64,000 nt of DNA from Photobacterium galatheae (GCF_000695255.1 NZ_JMIB01000032.1:62001-126000); one strand, 5' to 3'; shown: positions 1-14,637, counted from the stretch's first letter. Made by a program: numbers and translations. Notes: generated by a model not told the origin, from the sequence alone.

Positions 1-1044
1 GACACGTTGCCCGGTTTTGACCAGACGCTTGCTCAGGTGCAGATATTTGGTGACGTAAGTTGCACTGTGGCGGATAAAGACGTAATTGCCGTTAAACTGG
101 TTATAGCTGGATTTCATGACCACACCATCACCGGCGGCCCAGATCGGTGTGCCCACAGGTGCCACGTAATCGGTTCCCCGGTGTGCTTTTACTTTCCCGG
201 TGACCGGGTGCAGGCGGCGAGGGTTGAAGTTGGAACTCACGTAACGGAAGTTGACCGGTGAGCGCAGGAAGGCTTTCTGCATGGCCTGTCCGTTTGGATC
301 ATAATATTTTCCGTCATGGCTGCTTCTCACTGCCATGAAGGTCTGCCCCAGGTTGGTAAAGGAAGCAGCCAGAATGTTCCCCCGGCCAATGGGTTCACCT
401 TCGACATAGCGTTCTTCAAACAGCACGGAGAATGTATCCCCTTCACGGATATCCAGTGCGAAGTCGATATCCCAGCCGAAAATGCCTGCAATTTCCATGA
501 TTTGGTTGGCTGTCAGGCCCGCATCGGTTGCCGCATTCCAGAAGCTGGAGGTAATGACGGCCTGAGCAAAATTGAGTTGGGTGTCCACTTTCTTTTGCTC
601 TGTTTTCGAAGCGAAGGTGTCGCCTTTGCGCGTGATATAGAGGGTTTCAGTGGCATTGATGGGTTGAATGAGTTGGATCAGCTCACGATTTTCATCGAGT
701 CCGAAACGCAATTTGTCCCCGGGACGCAGGGTAATCAGTGATTTCGTGCCTTCATCGGCGTTGATCAGTCGATACAGGGTTGCCGGACTCAGGCCGACTT
801 TATCGAAGACCAGAGCCAGACTTTCGCCGGGCTTAATTTCATGGTCTATCCAGGAGAGTGGCGGTGGCAGTAAAGGGGGAGTGACACCACTCGCTTTGAG
901 TTGAGGGCCGTTGAGGTCGAGTTCGAGGGGGTAGAGTTTGCCGATTTCAAACTTTCGCTCGGGCTGGTCCATTTCCTCTGGTTCCGGCAGCAGCATCAGC
1001 AGCACAGTCACCGCACTAATGGCGGAGATAAGAGTCTGGTGCAT
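1..1044 (-). CDS. M23-family peptidoglycan DD-endopeptidase (MepM/ShyC-like), C-terminus cut by window edge
   Basis: The minus strand is open from an ATG at 1044 to the window edge, giving 348 residues without the C-terminus. An N-terminal hydrophobic segment (about residues 3-17) should anchor the protein in the inner membrane facing the periplasm. An OapA/LysM-like domain follows at about residues 60-115, then the LytM (M23) domain. The first zinc-binding motif is visible as HRGTD near residue 285, followed by YVAPVGTPIWAAGDG. The second metal motif (HxH) would lie beyond the edge. Family members cut peptide crosslinks in peptidoglycan to allow wall growth. The position just upstream of tyrS and the domain order resemble Vibrio ShyC as I recall it; the ShyC assignment is an inference. 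Confidence 0.85.
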   Translation of the reverse strand, partial: MHQTLISAISAVTVLLMLLPEPEEMDQPERKFEIGKLYPLELDLNGPQLKASGVTPPLLPPPLSWIDHEIKPGESLALVFDKVGLSPATLYRLINADEGTKSLITLRPGDKLRFGLDENRELIQLIQPINATETLYITRKGDTFASKTEQKKVDTQLNFAQAVITSSFWNAATDAGLTANQIMEIAGIFGWDIDFALDIREGDTFSVLFEERYVEGEPIGRGNILAASFTNLGQTFMAVRSSHDGKYYDPNGQAMQKAFLRSPVNFRYVSSNFNPRRLHPVTGKVKAHRGTDYVAPVGTPIWAAGDGVVMKSSYNQFNGNYVFIRHSATYVTKYLHLSKRLVKTGQRV

Positions 1045-1215
1045 CCGTGGCAACCGGGAAAATTTTGATATTAGCATTTGATGATAGTTATGATGTTTTT
1101 TGCGTATCAGTGAAAAATAAGACAAGCCTTAGTCTAACTGGTTTCAAAAAACATCGCTATTCAAGTAAGATTGCCCTTTATCATTTTTATGCCAATTTTG
1201 TGGGAGTGAACAAGA

Positions 1216-2403
1216 ATGGCCAGCATTGAACAAGCGTTAGCGGAAATTAAGCGCGGGGTCGACGAACTGATCCCGGAAGAAGAGTTGATTGCCAAACTGA
1301 AGGAAAATCGTCCTCTGCGCATCAAACTGGGTGCGGATCCAACAGCGCCGGATATTCACCTGGGCCATACAGTGATCCTCAATAAACTGCGTGCCTTCCA
1401 GGAGCTGGGCCACGAGGTGACTTTCCTGATTGGTGATTTCACCGGGATGGTGGGTGATCCGACCGGTAAAAATACCACGCGACCACCGCTGACCCGTGAA
1501 GATGTGTTGCGCAATGCTGAAACTTATAAAGAGCAGGTGTTCAAGATTCTGGACCCGGCCAAAACCAAAATTGAGTTCAACTCCACCTGGCTGTCCAATC
1601 TGGGTGCCGAAGGCATGATCCGTCTGGCTGCCAGCCAGACGGTGGCCCGTATGCTGGAACGGGACGACTTCAAAAAGCGGTATAACGAAGGTCGCCCGAT
1701 TGCCATTCATGAATTCATGTACCCACTGCTGCAAGGCTACGATTCTGTGGCCATGAAAACAGATGTCGAGCTGGGCGGGACTGACCAGAAATTCAACCTG
1801 CTGATGGGCCGTGAGCTGCAAAAGGCAGAAGGTCAGAAACCTCAGGTTGTGCTGACCATGCCACTGCTGGTGGGTCTGGACGGCGTGAAGAAGATGTCGA
1901 AGTCGGCCAATAACTACATCGGTATCGCTGAAGCGCCGACGGAAATGTTTGGTAAGATCATGTCGATTTCTGATGATCTGATGTGGAACTACTATGAATT
2001 GCTGTCTTTCCGTCCGCTGGAAGCCATCGAGCAGTTGAAGCAAGAGATTGCGAATGGCCGTAACCCGCGTGATGTAAAAATTCTGCTGGCGAAAGAAATC
2101 ATTGCCCGTTTCCACTCTGAGGCGGATGCAGATGCAGCAGAACAGGATTTCATTAACCGTTTCCAAAAAGGAGCGATGCCAGATGAAATGCCTGAGTTTG
2201 AATTCGAAGCCGGTGCTGCAATTGCAAACCTGCTGAAAGATGCGGATTTGGTGAACTCGACTTCTGACGCGCTGCGGATGATCCGTCAGGGTGCCGTGAA
2301 GATCGACGGCGAAAAAGTGGAAGATACCAAGCTCGAGCCGGTTGCCGGTACGGCGGTGTATCAGGTAGGTAAGCGTAAGTTTGCCCGGATTACCCTGAAG
2401 TAA
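1216..2403 (+). CDS. tyrS: Tyrosine--tRNA ligase
   Basis: This 395-residue class I aminoacyl-tRNA synthetase charges tRNA-Tyr in the cytosol. The ATP-binding signature HLGH is at residues 48-51 and KMSKS at 226-230. [14 protein letters not shown] (187-200) is the tyrosine and tRNA acceptor region, and an S4 RNA-binding domain occupies roughly the last 60 residues. Length and motif spacing fit the TyrRZ-type enzyme found in Vibrio, which is shorter than E. coli TyrS (424 residues). The ATG at 1216 follows a GGAG Shine-Dalgarno sequence (SD). The gene is monocistronic, with a strong terminator 22 bases after the stop, and is divergent from the endopeptidase gene. Confidence 0.97.
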   Translation: MASIEQALAEIKRGVDELIPEEELIAKLKENRPLRIKLGADPTAPDIHLGHTVILNKLRAFQELGHEVTFLIGDFTGMVGDPTGKNTTRPPLTREDVLRNAETYKEQVFKILDPAKTKIEFNSTWLSNLGAEGMIRLAASQTVARMLERDDFKKRYNEGRPIAIHEFMYPLLQGYDSVAMKTDVELGGTDQKFNLLMGRELQKAEGQKPQVVLTMPLLVGLDGVKKMSKSANNYIGIAEAPTEMFGKIMSISDDLMWNYYELLSFRPLEAIEQLKQEIANGRNPRDVKILLAKEIIARFHSEADADAAEQDFINRFQKGAMPDEMPEFEFEAGAAIANLLKDADLVNSTSDALRMIRQGAVKIDGEKVEDTKLEPVAGTAVYQVGKRKFARITLK

Positions 2404-2424
2404 TTCTGCTGATGATCACAGACG

Positions 2425-2449
2425 AAGGCGCCGATAAAGGCGCCTTTTG
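2425..2449 (+). terminator. Intrinsic terminator of tyrS
   Basis: An 8-bp perfect stem AAGGCGCC/GGCGCCTT (2425-2432 with 2439-2446) has a GATAAA loop and a run of T, directly after the tyrS stop codon. Confidence 0.85.
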
Positions 2450-2457
2450 TGTTTCTG

Positions 2458-3051
2458 TCAGGCGATCTCCGCAACGGGTGATTTTTCTGCGGCAAACTGA
2501 GAGAGCAGTAGGGTGGCAACACGCTGTCCGAGATGACTTGCGGTTTTTAAATCGGCCTCACTGAGTGCCCCTTCCGGGGTGTGACCACTGGCACCTAACT
2601 GGCGACCCATCGGATTGATGCGCTTGTCGTGATAACCAGAAGGCATATCCATCCCCACCCACAGCATCCCGTGCTGCATGGCGAGAATCAGCAGATAGTT
2701 GAGCGTGCTGTCTTGTTCGCCGCCCTGACTACCGCCGACGGTAAATCCTGCCGCCAGTTTATTTCGCCAGCCCTGCTCACTCCAGCTCTCGCTGCTGGCA
2801 TCAGCAAAAGCCTTGAATTGGGCTGCGGGGCCGCCCATATAGGTCGGGCTGCCAAAAAGGATGGCATCGGCATGTTGCAGGCTGGCAAAGAGATCCGGAT
2901 CGTTGAAACGGCCATTTTGAATGTCTTCACCGGAAATCCGGTAGCGAATCACCTGAATGTCAGGTTGTGTTTTGGCACCCTGGGCGACCGCTTCTGCCAT
3001 GTCGTGAGTTGCGCCAGAGCCAGAATAATAAACTAAAGCAATTGTTTTCAT
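2458..3051 (-). CDS. Flavodoxin-fold NAD(P)H-dependent reductase (WrbA-like)
   Basis: The 197-residue protein has a flavodoxin fold. The N-terminal FMN phosphate loop is YYSGSGATHDMA (residues 8-19), followed by GSPTYMGGPAAQFKAFAD and GGSQGGEQDSTL, which are typical FMN-binding segments of WrbA-type quinone oxidoreductases. Such enzymes reduce quinones by two electrons in the cytosol. The ATG at 3051 is chosen because AAGGA lies 6 bases upstream; an upstream in-frame ATG at 3078 has no such site. It is the last gene of a three-gene operon, 32 bases after the questin-oxidase-like gene. The exact substrate is unknown; the context suggests a quinone or aromatic carbonyl compound. Confidence 0.8.
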   Translation of the reverse strand: MKTIALVYYSGSGATHDMAEAVAQGAKTQPDIQVIRYRISGEDIQNGRFNDPDLFASLQHADAILFGSPTYMGGPAAQFKAFADASSESWSEQGWRNKLAAGFTVGGSQGGEQDSTLNYLLILAMQHGMLWVGMDMPSGYHDKRINPMGRQLGASGHTPEGALSEADLKTASHLGQRVATLLLSQFAAEKSPVAEIA

Positions 3052-3083
3052 ATGAGGTTCCTTGTTGAGGGAGAACACCCTGG

Positions 3084-4070
3084 TTAAGCGTCATGGGTGG
3101 CAAGCCGCATCTGGATCGCAGCCAGATATTCATCGAATGCAAAGGTCTGATACAGGCGGCTGCAGCTGTAGGTCAGTTTGATACTGTGATCATCAGAGAG
3201 CCCGGTGACTGTGGCGAACCAGGCCGGCCAGTCTGGCTCGATACGAGTCGCAGGGGCTAAAGAGAACGGAGGAAGCGGTTGCGCCGAGCAGAAAGCAGCC
3301 ACATAAGCCTGCCAGTAGTAGGCCAGCGCCAGCTGGCGATCCGGGACATAAGGCAGGAGCTGTTGCAGGGCATCAAAACCGGTCACACCATGGAGCAGCG
3401 TAAAATCGTTGCTTGCCAGATAAGCACGGATTGTGAGGCGGGCAATTTCGGCTTCCGTGAGTTTGTCTGGCACTTCAGCGATGGCCTGATAGGTTGGTTG
3501 AGCAACCACTTCCTTGATGCGATCAACAATGATGCCTGGTTGAAATTTAAAATTCCTGAATGCATCCAAAGCCAATGTCAGCTGCGTCTCAGCGGAATAA
3601 TGGCGGGTGCTGGTGAGTGGGCTTAAGGGCTGATATTCGCTGGCCCAGTAGGCCAGTGCCATGGCGATTTCCTCATGATCCCCGGCTTCTAAAGCATAAC
3701 TCAGGCGGATCATGCCGTGAAAAGCGCTGGCAGCCAGACCTGGCAGCAGCACAGGCAGCCATTCCCGCAGGACAGTAGCATCTCCCTGTGTGGCGAGTTG
3801 CTGACGAAACTGCTGATGAAACAGTGCAAAACTGTCTCGATGACCCAGCGCTGGCGTTGTTTCCTGATCGGGAAGGATCTGACGGACTGGCTGCAAATGA
3901 GACGTGTAATCCTGATAAAAACGTTGCAGCTGTAATGGGCTGGCACCACAGCGATCCAGCGCGATCAGCGCCATCGGTAAATGGTTGGCCAGATCATGGC
4001 CATATAGCGGATCAAATTGCAGACCTTGCTGAATCAGGGTCAGACATTCGGGGCGGATGGGATGAAACAT
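3084..4070 (-). CDS. Questin oxidase-like protein (DUF4243)
   Basis: The 328-residue protein matches the questin-oxidase-like family: an early NHLPMALIAL segment (about residues 29-38) and the central ASAFHGMIRLSYALEAGDHEE block followed by ALAYWASEY. In fungi the founding member opens the ring of the anthraquinone questin; bacterial members are widespread but mostly uncharacterised. No signal peptide or membrane segment is visible, so it should be cytosolic. The start at 4070 has a strong AGGAG site. It is the middle gene of the operon, 24 bases after the VOC gene and 32 bases before the flavodoxin-fold reductase. The combination suggests conversion of an aromatic or quinone compound, which is inference from context. 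Confidence 0.75.
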   Translation of the reverse strand: MFHPIRPECLTLIQQGLQFDPLYGHDLANHLPMALIALDRCGASPLQLQRFYQDYTSHLQPVRQILPDQETTPALGHRDSFALFHQQFRQQLATQGDATVLREWLPVLLPGLAASAFHGMIRLSYALEAGDHEEIAMALAYWASEYQPLSPLTSTRHYSAETQLTLALDAFRNFKFQPGIIVDRIKEVVAQPTYQAIAEVPDKLTEAEIARLTIRAYLASNDFTLLHGVTGFDALQQLLPYVPDRQLALAYYWQAYVAAFCSAQPLPPFSLAPATRIEPDWPAWFATVTGLSDDHSIKLTYSCSRLYQTFAFDEYLAAIQMRLATHDA

Positions 4071-4094
4071 TGCTGCATCTCCTGATATTTGTGC

Positions 4095-4511
4095 TTACAA
4101 GGAATAGTCGTTGCGTTGAACCGGGTCATCACTTAGATATTGTATGAATTCCCACTCGATTCCATCCTGATCAAAGAAGTAAGCCCGTTTGCGCCAGGGG
4201 TGATCGGTTTCTAAATCGTTTTCCCGGTACCCGGCATCAAGCAACCGGGCACGCACCTGCAAGATATCTTCAACAACCAGACCAATATGATTGATCCCCA
4301 GATCGCGGTAGGGATGGCGGTCGATCTGGTCGCGTTCAATCACTTCTTGTAAAGCCAGATAAGTTGCGTCGGTGCCAATATGACACCAGCGGTACGTGGG
4401 TTGCTGACCCTGATGGCGGACTGAGAATTCCGGGATCGCGGTTTGCAGAAAGCGGATCGTATTTTCTAAATGACGGACGGTGATATTGGCGTGTTCGACG
4501 TAGGGTTGCAT
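4095..4511 (-). CDS. VOC (glyoxalase/dioxygenase superfamily) protein
   Basis: The 138-residue protein has the vicinal-oxygen-chelate fold. It opens with HANITVRHLENTIRFLQ, and the second half carries INHIGLVVEDILQVRARL, the paired beta-alpha-beta modules of the family. Candidate metal ligands are His8, His in GINHIGL, and Glu residues in the C-terminal GIEWEFIQY. The family covers glyoxalases, dioxygenases and resistance proteins, so the reaction cannot be named. The start at 4511 has a perfect AGGAGG site. It is the first gene of the operon with the questin-oxidase-like and reductase genes. Two near-identical operator-like repeats lie 33 and 74 bases upstream. Confidence 0.78.
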   Translation of the reverse strand: MQPYVEHANITVRHLENTIRFLQTAIPEFSVRHQGQQPTYRWCHIGTDATYLALQEVIERDQIDRHPYRDLGINHIGLVVEDILQVRARLLDAGYRENDLETDHPWRKRAYFFDQDGIEWEFIQYLSDDPVQRNDYSL

Positions 4512-4543
4512 GGGTGCCTCCTGGCTTGAGTGATGCTCTTTTT

Positions 4544-4607
4544 AGTAAAGTATTTTGTTTACATAATAGGTTGGATTTTAGTTAAGTAAAGTTTTTTGTT
4601 TATTTAA
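4544..4607. promoter_or_regulatory. Two copies of a GTAAA-N8-TTTAC type operator
   Basis: Two 23-bp sequences at 4544-4566 and 4585-4607 match at 20 of 23 positions. Each is an imperfect palindrome: GTAAA-N8-TTTAC at 4545-4562, and GTAAA-N8-TTTAT at 4586-4603. The copies start 41 bases apart, about four helical turns, so a regulator would bind the same face of the DNA. They lie between the VOC operon (start 4511, minus) and the DedA gene (start 4691, plus). The closer copy overlaps the likely promoter of the VOC operon. No regulator gene is adjacent. Confidence 0.55.
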
Positions 4608-4690
4608 TTGGGCGAGGGAAGCTTTCTCAGAATGTGAAATCGGTATAGCATGGGGAGCATTCATCAATAGTCCCGGAGAAAGAATAAGGT

Positions 4691-5287
4691 ATGGCGAATC
4701 TGGTACAGGATCTGGCCCCCCTCATGCAGGAGTACGGATATACCGTGCTGGCGTTGGCAATTGCTGTTGAAGGTCTGGGGATCCCAGCGCCAGGTCAGTC
4801 TTTATTGATTGTGGCCAGCTATCTTTCTGTCAGTGGGACATTTTCCTTGCCAGCGGTGCTTGCGGTTGCAGGTGCGTCAAGCTGGTTGGGGAATACGGCC
4901 GGGTATCTGGTCGGCTCAAAATTTTCGCATGTGGTCGAGCAGCGGGGATGGCTCAAGCCCGCTTCCGTTGAGAAAGTTCATGGGTTTATTGACAAGTATG
5001 GGGTGATGGGACTGGTGCTCAGCCGTTTTCTTGAGGGATTGAAACAGCTGATGTGTTTAGGCTGCGGTATGGCGCAGATGCCACGGCATCATTTTCTGAT
5101 AGGGAATACCCTGGCGGTTGGAATCTGGCTGGTGGTGTTTGGCATGGGCCCGGCCTATTTCCATGAAGAGATCGGGCAAATTGGTCTGTTTTACCATCAT
5201 CACCAGCAAGCTTTCTGGAGTGTGGCTGCAATCGCGGGACTGGCGTTGCTCTTCTGGTTTTTCCGAAGACGCAGTCCCACGCGCTGA
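4691..5287 (+). CDS. DedA-family inner-membrane protein
   Basis: The 198-residue protein has the DedA layout: EGLGIPAPGQSLLIVASYLS (residues 27-46), a glycine-rich segment with GNTAGYLVGSKF, and the later LSRFLEGLKQLMCLGCGMAQMP. DedA proteins are multi-pass inner-membrane proteins linked to undecaprenyl-phosphate or phospholipid flipping and proton-dependent homeostasis. The usual RF-x-PG-x-R signature reads RFLEGLKQ here, so the conserved proline and arginine are replaced, which may set it apart from DedA/YghB types. It is divergent from the VOC operon and ends 11 bases from the convergent TRIC gene. Confidence 0.85.
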   Translation: MANLVQDLAPLMQEYGYTVLALAIAVEGLGIPAPGQSLLIVASYLSVSGTFSLPAVLAVAGASSWLGNTAGYLVGSKFSHVVEQRGWLKPASVEKVHGFIDKYGVMGLVLSRFLEGLKQLMCLGCGMAQMPRHHFLIGNTLAVGIWLVVFGMGPAYFHEEIGQIGLFYHHHQQAFWSVAAIAGLALLFWFFRRRSPTR

Positions 5288-5298
5288 TGGCAGAAAGA

Positions 5299-5913
5299 TC
5301 AGCTGTTTCGCAGCGAAAAGGTTGGCAATGACAGGTGCCAGCGAATGGCAGCCAGCCGGATCGACAGTGTGGTGACAATGCCGCAGATACTGGCGAACGC
5401 GGTCTCCAGACCAAAGTACAGGCCCAGCGTATGAACCACACCACCAAGAATACAGGCGGTGGCATACACTTCTGTTCGTAGCACCATGGGCACTTCGCGG
5501 GCTAATACATCCCGGATGACCCCGCCGCCGCATCCGGTAATGACGCCCATGATCACGGCAACCATCGGGGAAGCGCCAAAACGCAGTGCTTTTTCGACAC
5601 CGATTGCGACAAACACGGCCAGACCGATGGCATCGGCCACAGGCAGGAAGTACCAGGGCATTTTCCGTGGATTCTGAATGGCCAGCATAGCCAGCAGACA
5701 GGTGCCGAAAATCACCCACAGATAGTTGGTGTCTGTGATCCAGAATACCGGGGTCGCACCCAGCGCCATGTCACGGATGGTGCCGCCACCAATGGCCGTC
5801 ACACTGGCCAGGACCACGACGCCAAAGGGATCCATTCTCAGTCGCCCGGCCAGCAGTACGCCGGAGATGGCAAAAATGGCTGTGCCAAACATATCAAGGG
5901 AGTAAATCAGCAT
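5299..5913 (-). CDS. TRIC-type trimeric cation channel family protein (YicG/UPF0126-like)
   Basis: The 204-residue polytopic membrane protein has two repeated modules, each with a glycine-rich kinked segment: [11 protein letters not shown] (near residue 43) and [12 protein letters not shown] (near residue 128). These are the signatures of prokaryotic TRIC channels, which conduct monovalent cations as trimers. About seven membrane segments can be drawn. The ATG at 5913 has an AGAGGCG site upstream. A perfect CRP palindrome lies about 126 bases before the start, in the gap behind btuF, so the gene probably has its own cAMP-CRP-linked promoter. Confidence 0.88.
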   Translation of the reverse strand: MLIYSLDMFGTAIFAISGVLLAGRLRMDPFGVVVLASVTAIGGGTIRDMALGATPVFWITDTNYLWVIFGTCLLAMLAIQNPRKMPWYFLPVADAIGLAVFVAIGVEKALRFGASPMVAVIMGVITGCGGGVIRDVLAREVPMVLRTEVYATACILGGVVHTLGLYFGLETAFASICGIVTTLSIRLAAIRWHLSLPTFSLRNS

Positions 5914-6031
5914 AACGCCTCTGCGAATAGCCAGAATGAACGGACGGTGGTGTTCTGGCTGACCACACCACAGTCAAAGCGGCAGAGATTGTACGGCGAA
6001 ATGTAATACGCACAACCGATTACGCTGGCTT

Positions 6032-6047
6032 TGTGAACTCATTCACA
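6032..6047 (-). promoter_or_regulatory. Perfect CRP-binding palindrome upstream of the TRIC gene
   Basis: TGTGA-ACTCAT-TCACA has both perfect half-sites with the canonical 6-base spacer. It ends 2 bases beyond the btuF stop and is centred about 126 bases upstream of the TRIC channel start codon. Confidence 0.6.
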
Positions 6048-6049
6048 CC

Positions 6050-6898
6050 CTATTCGGTTTCTCGCTGGCGCACTTCATCCAGTTGCTTACAGATAGTTTT
6101 AGCTGCCAGTAAGGCACGCGGGGTCGGTCGGTTCAGCCAGTCAACTTCCACCTGATAGAGCTGTTGACGCTTCATGGCAGGAATTTGCTCCCGCCAGGAC
6201 TGCCACAGACTGAAAACCTGCGGATCCGGGCCGGCGCTGCCAAAGGCGGCAAACATCGCTTCTGGCTGGCGGACGATCACTTGTTCTTTAGAGACTTGCG
6301 GGTACGCGACCGGGCTGTCGGCAAAAATATTCTCCCCGCCACAGATGCTGAACACCTGGCTGGGCCAGCTGTTGCCGGACATGGACATCAGTGGCGAGCT
6401 ACCGAGCTGGTAGAAATAACGCACGGCTGACTTGTGACGATTCGCTTGTTCCAGTTGGGTGAGGGTGTGCCGGAAGTCGTCAGCAGCCTGCCGGGCGACA
6501 GATGGTTCTTCAGCAAATTGCCCCAGTGCTTCCAGGCTGTCTGCAATGGCGGCGAGACTGGTCGGGTGCGAATAGAAAATTTGGATGCCGAGCTGTTCCA
6601 GTTTTGCCATTTCCCGGGGCGGGTTTCCGCCTTTCCAGGCCAGAATCAGATCTGGTTTCAGGGCCAGAATCCGTTCCAGTTTGATGCCCCGGTAATTGGC
6701 AACCCGCTCTAGTGCCAGTGCCTGCGGCGGGTAATCGCTGTAATCGCTGGCGGCGATCAGCTTCTCGCCCAGTCCGGCTGCATAGGCCAGTTCCGTCGTA
6801 TGCGGGGCAAGGCTGATAATGCGCTGCGGCTTTTGGATTTCGCTGGCCTGAATCGTGAACGAGAGCACGCTCAGCAGCAGTAAAAAAATTGGTTTCAC
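6050..6898 (-). CDS. btuF: Periplasmic vitamin B12-binding protein BtuF
   Basis: The 282-residue substrate-binding protein delivers cobalamin to the BtuCD transporter. It has a Sec signal peptide ([18 protein letters not shown]) and the class III binding-protein pattern: PQRIISLAPHTTELAYAAGLG, then VANYRGIKLERILALKPDLILAW and the later SMSGNSWPSQVFSICGGENIF. The start is the GTG at 6898, which overlaps the stop of the upstream cbiB-like gene (GTGA) and has GGGGAG upstream; this gives a clean signal peptide, whereas a longer in-frame ORF would bury it. It is the last gene of the mtnN-cbiB-like-btuF operon and is translationally coupled to the middle gene. The btuC and btuD genes are not nearby. 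Confidence 0.93.
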   Translation of the reverse strand: MKPIFLLLLSVLSFTIQASEIQKPQRIISLAPHTTELAYAAGLGEKLIAASDYSDYPPQALALERVANYRGIKLERILALKPDLILAWKGGNPPREMAKLEQLGIQIFYSHPTSLAAIADSLEALGQFAEEPSVARQAADDFRHTLTQLEQANRHKSAVRYFYQLGSSPLMSMSGNSWPSQVFSICGGENIFADSPVAYPQVSKEQVIVRQPEAMFAAFGSAGPDPQVFSLWQSWREQIPAMKRQQLYQVEVDWLNRPTPRALLAAKTICKQLDEVRQRETE

Positions 6899-7851
6899 AA
6901 CAGGCTCCCCATCAGAAACATCAGCAGACTCTGCATGGCCACCCAACACCACAGGCGTTGCTGGAGCAGGCTGTCGATCTGAGACAGATGGAGTGCCGCA
7001 GGGGCAATACGACCTCCCAGACGCGGACGCTCCATTTTACTGGTGTCATAAATGGCCGGGCCACCCAGCGCGAGCTGGAGTTTGTGGCCGGTGGCTGTCA
7101 GCAGCCAGCCCGGCCCCGGCAGTTGCCAGTGCTCGCCCTGTTCCCGTAATCCTCGGAAGGCAGCCTGGCTGTTTTTGCCCAGACTGACAACGATGGCCAG
7201 TAAACGCAGGGGGACAATATCCAGCGCCGCCAGAACCCGCACTGCGGGTAAACCAAAATACCGGTACTGGCTGCGGCTGGGTGACCAGCAACGGGCCAGA
7301 CTGACGGCCAGTCGGTAGAGAATGGCACCGAAGCCACCGGCAATCGCAAACCAGAACAACACGGCAGCCACCTGACGGCCATAGCTGAGTAACTGGGTTT
7401 CCGCGCAGGCTTTGCCAAGGCCCAGCAGCGAGAGGTTGTCGGTTTTCCGGTTCAAAGCCAGTGCAAGTTGCTCCCGGCAGCTATTTTTATCTTCCCGGCT
7501 ATAGGCCTGAATAAACTGCTGACTGAAACGGCGGCTTTCTTTCCAGCCCAGCGCGACCCAGAGCAGCACCAGATGAAACAGGCTGTCGAACCAGACCAGC
7601 TGATAAAAAGCGACCAGCAGGATCAGCACCGTCAGCCACATGGTTGCCCAGGCCAGTGCGCCGGATAAGGTGCGCTGGCGCGGCGTGTCGGTGTCTTTAT
7701 TGACCCGGAGTGCGAGCTGAACGGCGATTTGCTGCCAGGTATGCAGGGGATGGATACTGGCCGGAACAGGCAGCAACCAGTGCAATGCCAGCGCCCCCCA
7801 CATCGCCAGCAGGGTCGGATGCTGATTGAGGAGCGCGAGCATTTCATTCAT
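6895..7851 (-). CDS. CobD/CbiB-family cobalamin biosynthesis membrane protein
   Basis: The 318-residue inner-membrane protein is related to adenosylcobinamide-phosphate synthase (CbiB), which attaches aminopropanol to cobyrate in B12 assembly and salvage. The family signature is the C-terminal [21 protein letters not shown], preceded by [22 protein letters not shown]. Several hydrophobic segments lie at about residues 13-30, 65-100 and 155-180. It overlaps mtnN upstream by 4 bases (ATGA) and btuF downstream (GTGA). No other cob genes are near, so a role in salvage with BtuF is more likely than de novo synthesis. Vibrio copies are annotated only as a cobalamin biosynthesis family protein, so activity is not certain. 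Confidence 0.82.
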   Translation of the reverse strand: MNEMLALLNQHPTLLAMWGALALHWLLPVPASIHPLHTWQQIAVQLALRVNKDTDTPRQRTLSGALAWATMWLTVLILLVAFYQLVWFDSLFHLVLLWVALGWKESRRFSQQFIQAYSREDKNSCREQLALALNRKTDNLSLLGLGKACAETQLLSYGRQVAAVLFWFAIAGGFGAILYRLAVSLARCWSPSRSQYRYFGLPAVRVLAALDIVPLRLLAIVVSLGKNSQAAFRGLREQGEHWQLPGPGWLLTATGHKLQLALGGPAIYDTSKMERPRLGGRIAPAALHLSQIDSLLQQRLWCWVAMQSLLMFLMGSLL

Positions 7852-8552
7852 GAGCGGTTCAGCAGCTCCGTCATTTTCACCACCATGGCAGAAGAGCTTT
7901 TCGCCGCCAGCGGCAGGAATTCTTCAAAGCTCATCGGGGACTCTTTGTCCGCAACATCAGAAATGGCACGCACCACAACAAAAGGCACGTTGAACTGGTG
8001 ACAGGCTTGTGCAATGGCAGCGGCTTCCATTTCTACGGCAACCACTTGCGGGAAGTGAGTACGGATACGCTGTTGTTGTTCGGCACTGCATACGAAGGCA
8101 TCGCCGGTGCAGATCAGGCCACGTACCGCATGGGTTTCTTTGTCGAGCTGAGCCAGCGCCTGTTCTGCTGTCTGCATCAGTTGTTCATCCGACAGGAAAG
8201 CGGCAGGTTGCTGTGCCATCTGACCGATTTCATAGCCAAATGCAGTGACGTCGGCGTCGTGGTAACGGACTTCTGTGGAGATCACCACATCACCCACATT
8301 CAGGCTGGTATCGAAGCCCCCGGCAGAACCGGTATTGAGCACCACATCCGGCTCAAAAATTTCCAGCAGGACTGCTGTACCGACTGCGGCTGCCACTTTA
8401 CCAATCCCGGATTGCAGCAGCACAACGTCTGCACCGTTCAGGCTGCCGGTATAAAAAGTACAGCCGCCTTTTTTCAGAACTTCGCAGTTGTCCAACTGGT
8501 CTTTCAGGAAAGCAACTTCCTGTTCCATCGCGCCAATAATGCCGATTTTCAT
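7848..8552 (-). CDS. mtnN: 5'-methylthioadenosine/S-adenosylhomocysteine nucleosidase
   Basis: The 234-residue cytosolic enzyme cleaves adenine from MTA and SAH and takes part in SAM recycling and the autoinducer-2 route. Collinear with E. coli Pfs/MtnN, it has the catalytic acid Glu12 (GAMEQEV), the TGSAGG loop, the nucleoside-binding VEMEAAA (172-178) and the catalytic Asp199 in RAISDVAD. It is the first gene of a tight operon with the cbiB-like gene (4-base ATGA overlap) and btuF. SAM-dependent methyl recycling and B12-dependent methionine synthesis meet in methionine metabolism, which gives a reason for the grouping (inference). Confidence 0.96.
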   Translation of the reverse strand: MKIGIIGAMEQEVAFLKDQLDNCEVLKKGGCTFYTGSLNGADVVLLQSGIGKVAAAVGTAVLLEIFEPDVVLNTGSAGGFDTSLNVGDVVISTEVRYHDADVTAFGYEIGQMAQQPAAFLSDEQLMQTAEQALAQLDKETHAVRGLICTGDAFVCSAEQQQRIRTHFPQVVAVEMEAAAIAQACHQFNVPFVVVRAISDVADKESPMSFEEFLPLAAKSSSAMVVKMTELLNRS

Positions 8553-8668
8553 TGATGTTATCTCTTTCTTTCAAGTGAACCGCGTGCTGTGCGGCGAATG
8601 GGGGAGATTGTAGCAATGCCAGCCATCAGTGAAAAGGCGGCGGGTTGGTGCCAGTCGTGAAGCCCTGG

Positions 8669-8696
8669 CTCAAAAGAACTGATCTCAAAAGAACTG
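8669..8696. repeat. Short tandem repeat, 13-bp unit with 15-bp period
   Basis: CTCAAAAGAACTG occurs at 8669-8681 and again at 8684-8696, in the gap between gltD and mtnN. No function is apparent. Confidence 0.6.
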
Positions 8697-8700
8697 GCAT

Positions 8701-8730
8701 AAAAAAGCGAGCGGGGCGGGCCGCTCGCTT
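8701..8730 (-). terminator. Intrinsic terminator of the gltB-gltD operon (copy 1)
   Basis: Read on the minus strand, a 9-bp stem AGCGAGCGG/CCGCTCGCT (8721-8729 with 8706-8714) is followed by a run of at least six T, 21 bases after the gltD stop. Confidence 0.85.
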
Positions 8731-8750
8731 GTCTGTGTTGATGAAAGCCC

Positions 8751-14637
<5,887 letters not shown>

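Noticed and set aside
1237..2166. Open frame of 309 codons on the minus strand inside tyrS
   Set aside because: Shadow of tyrS: His/Gln-rich composition, no motifs, no ribosome site.
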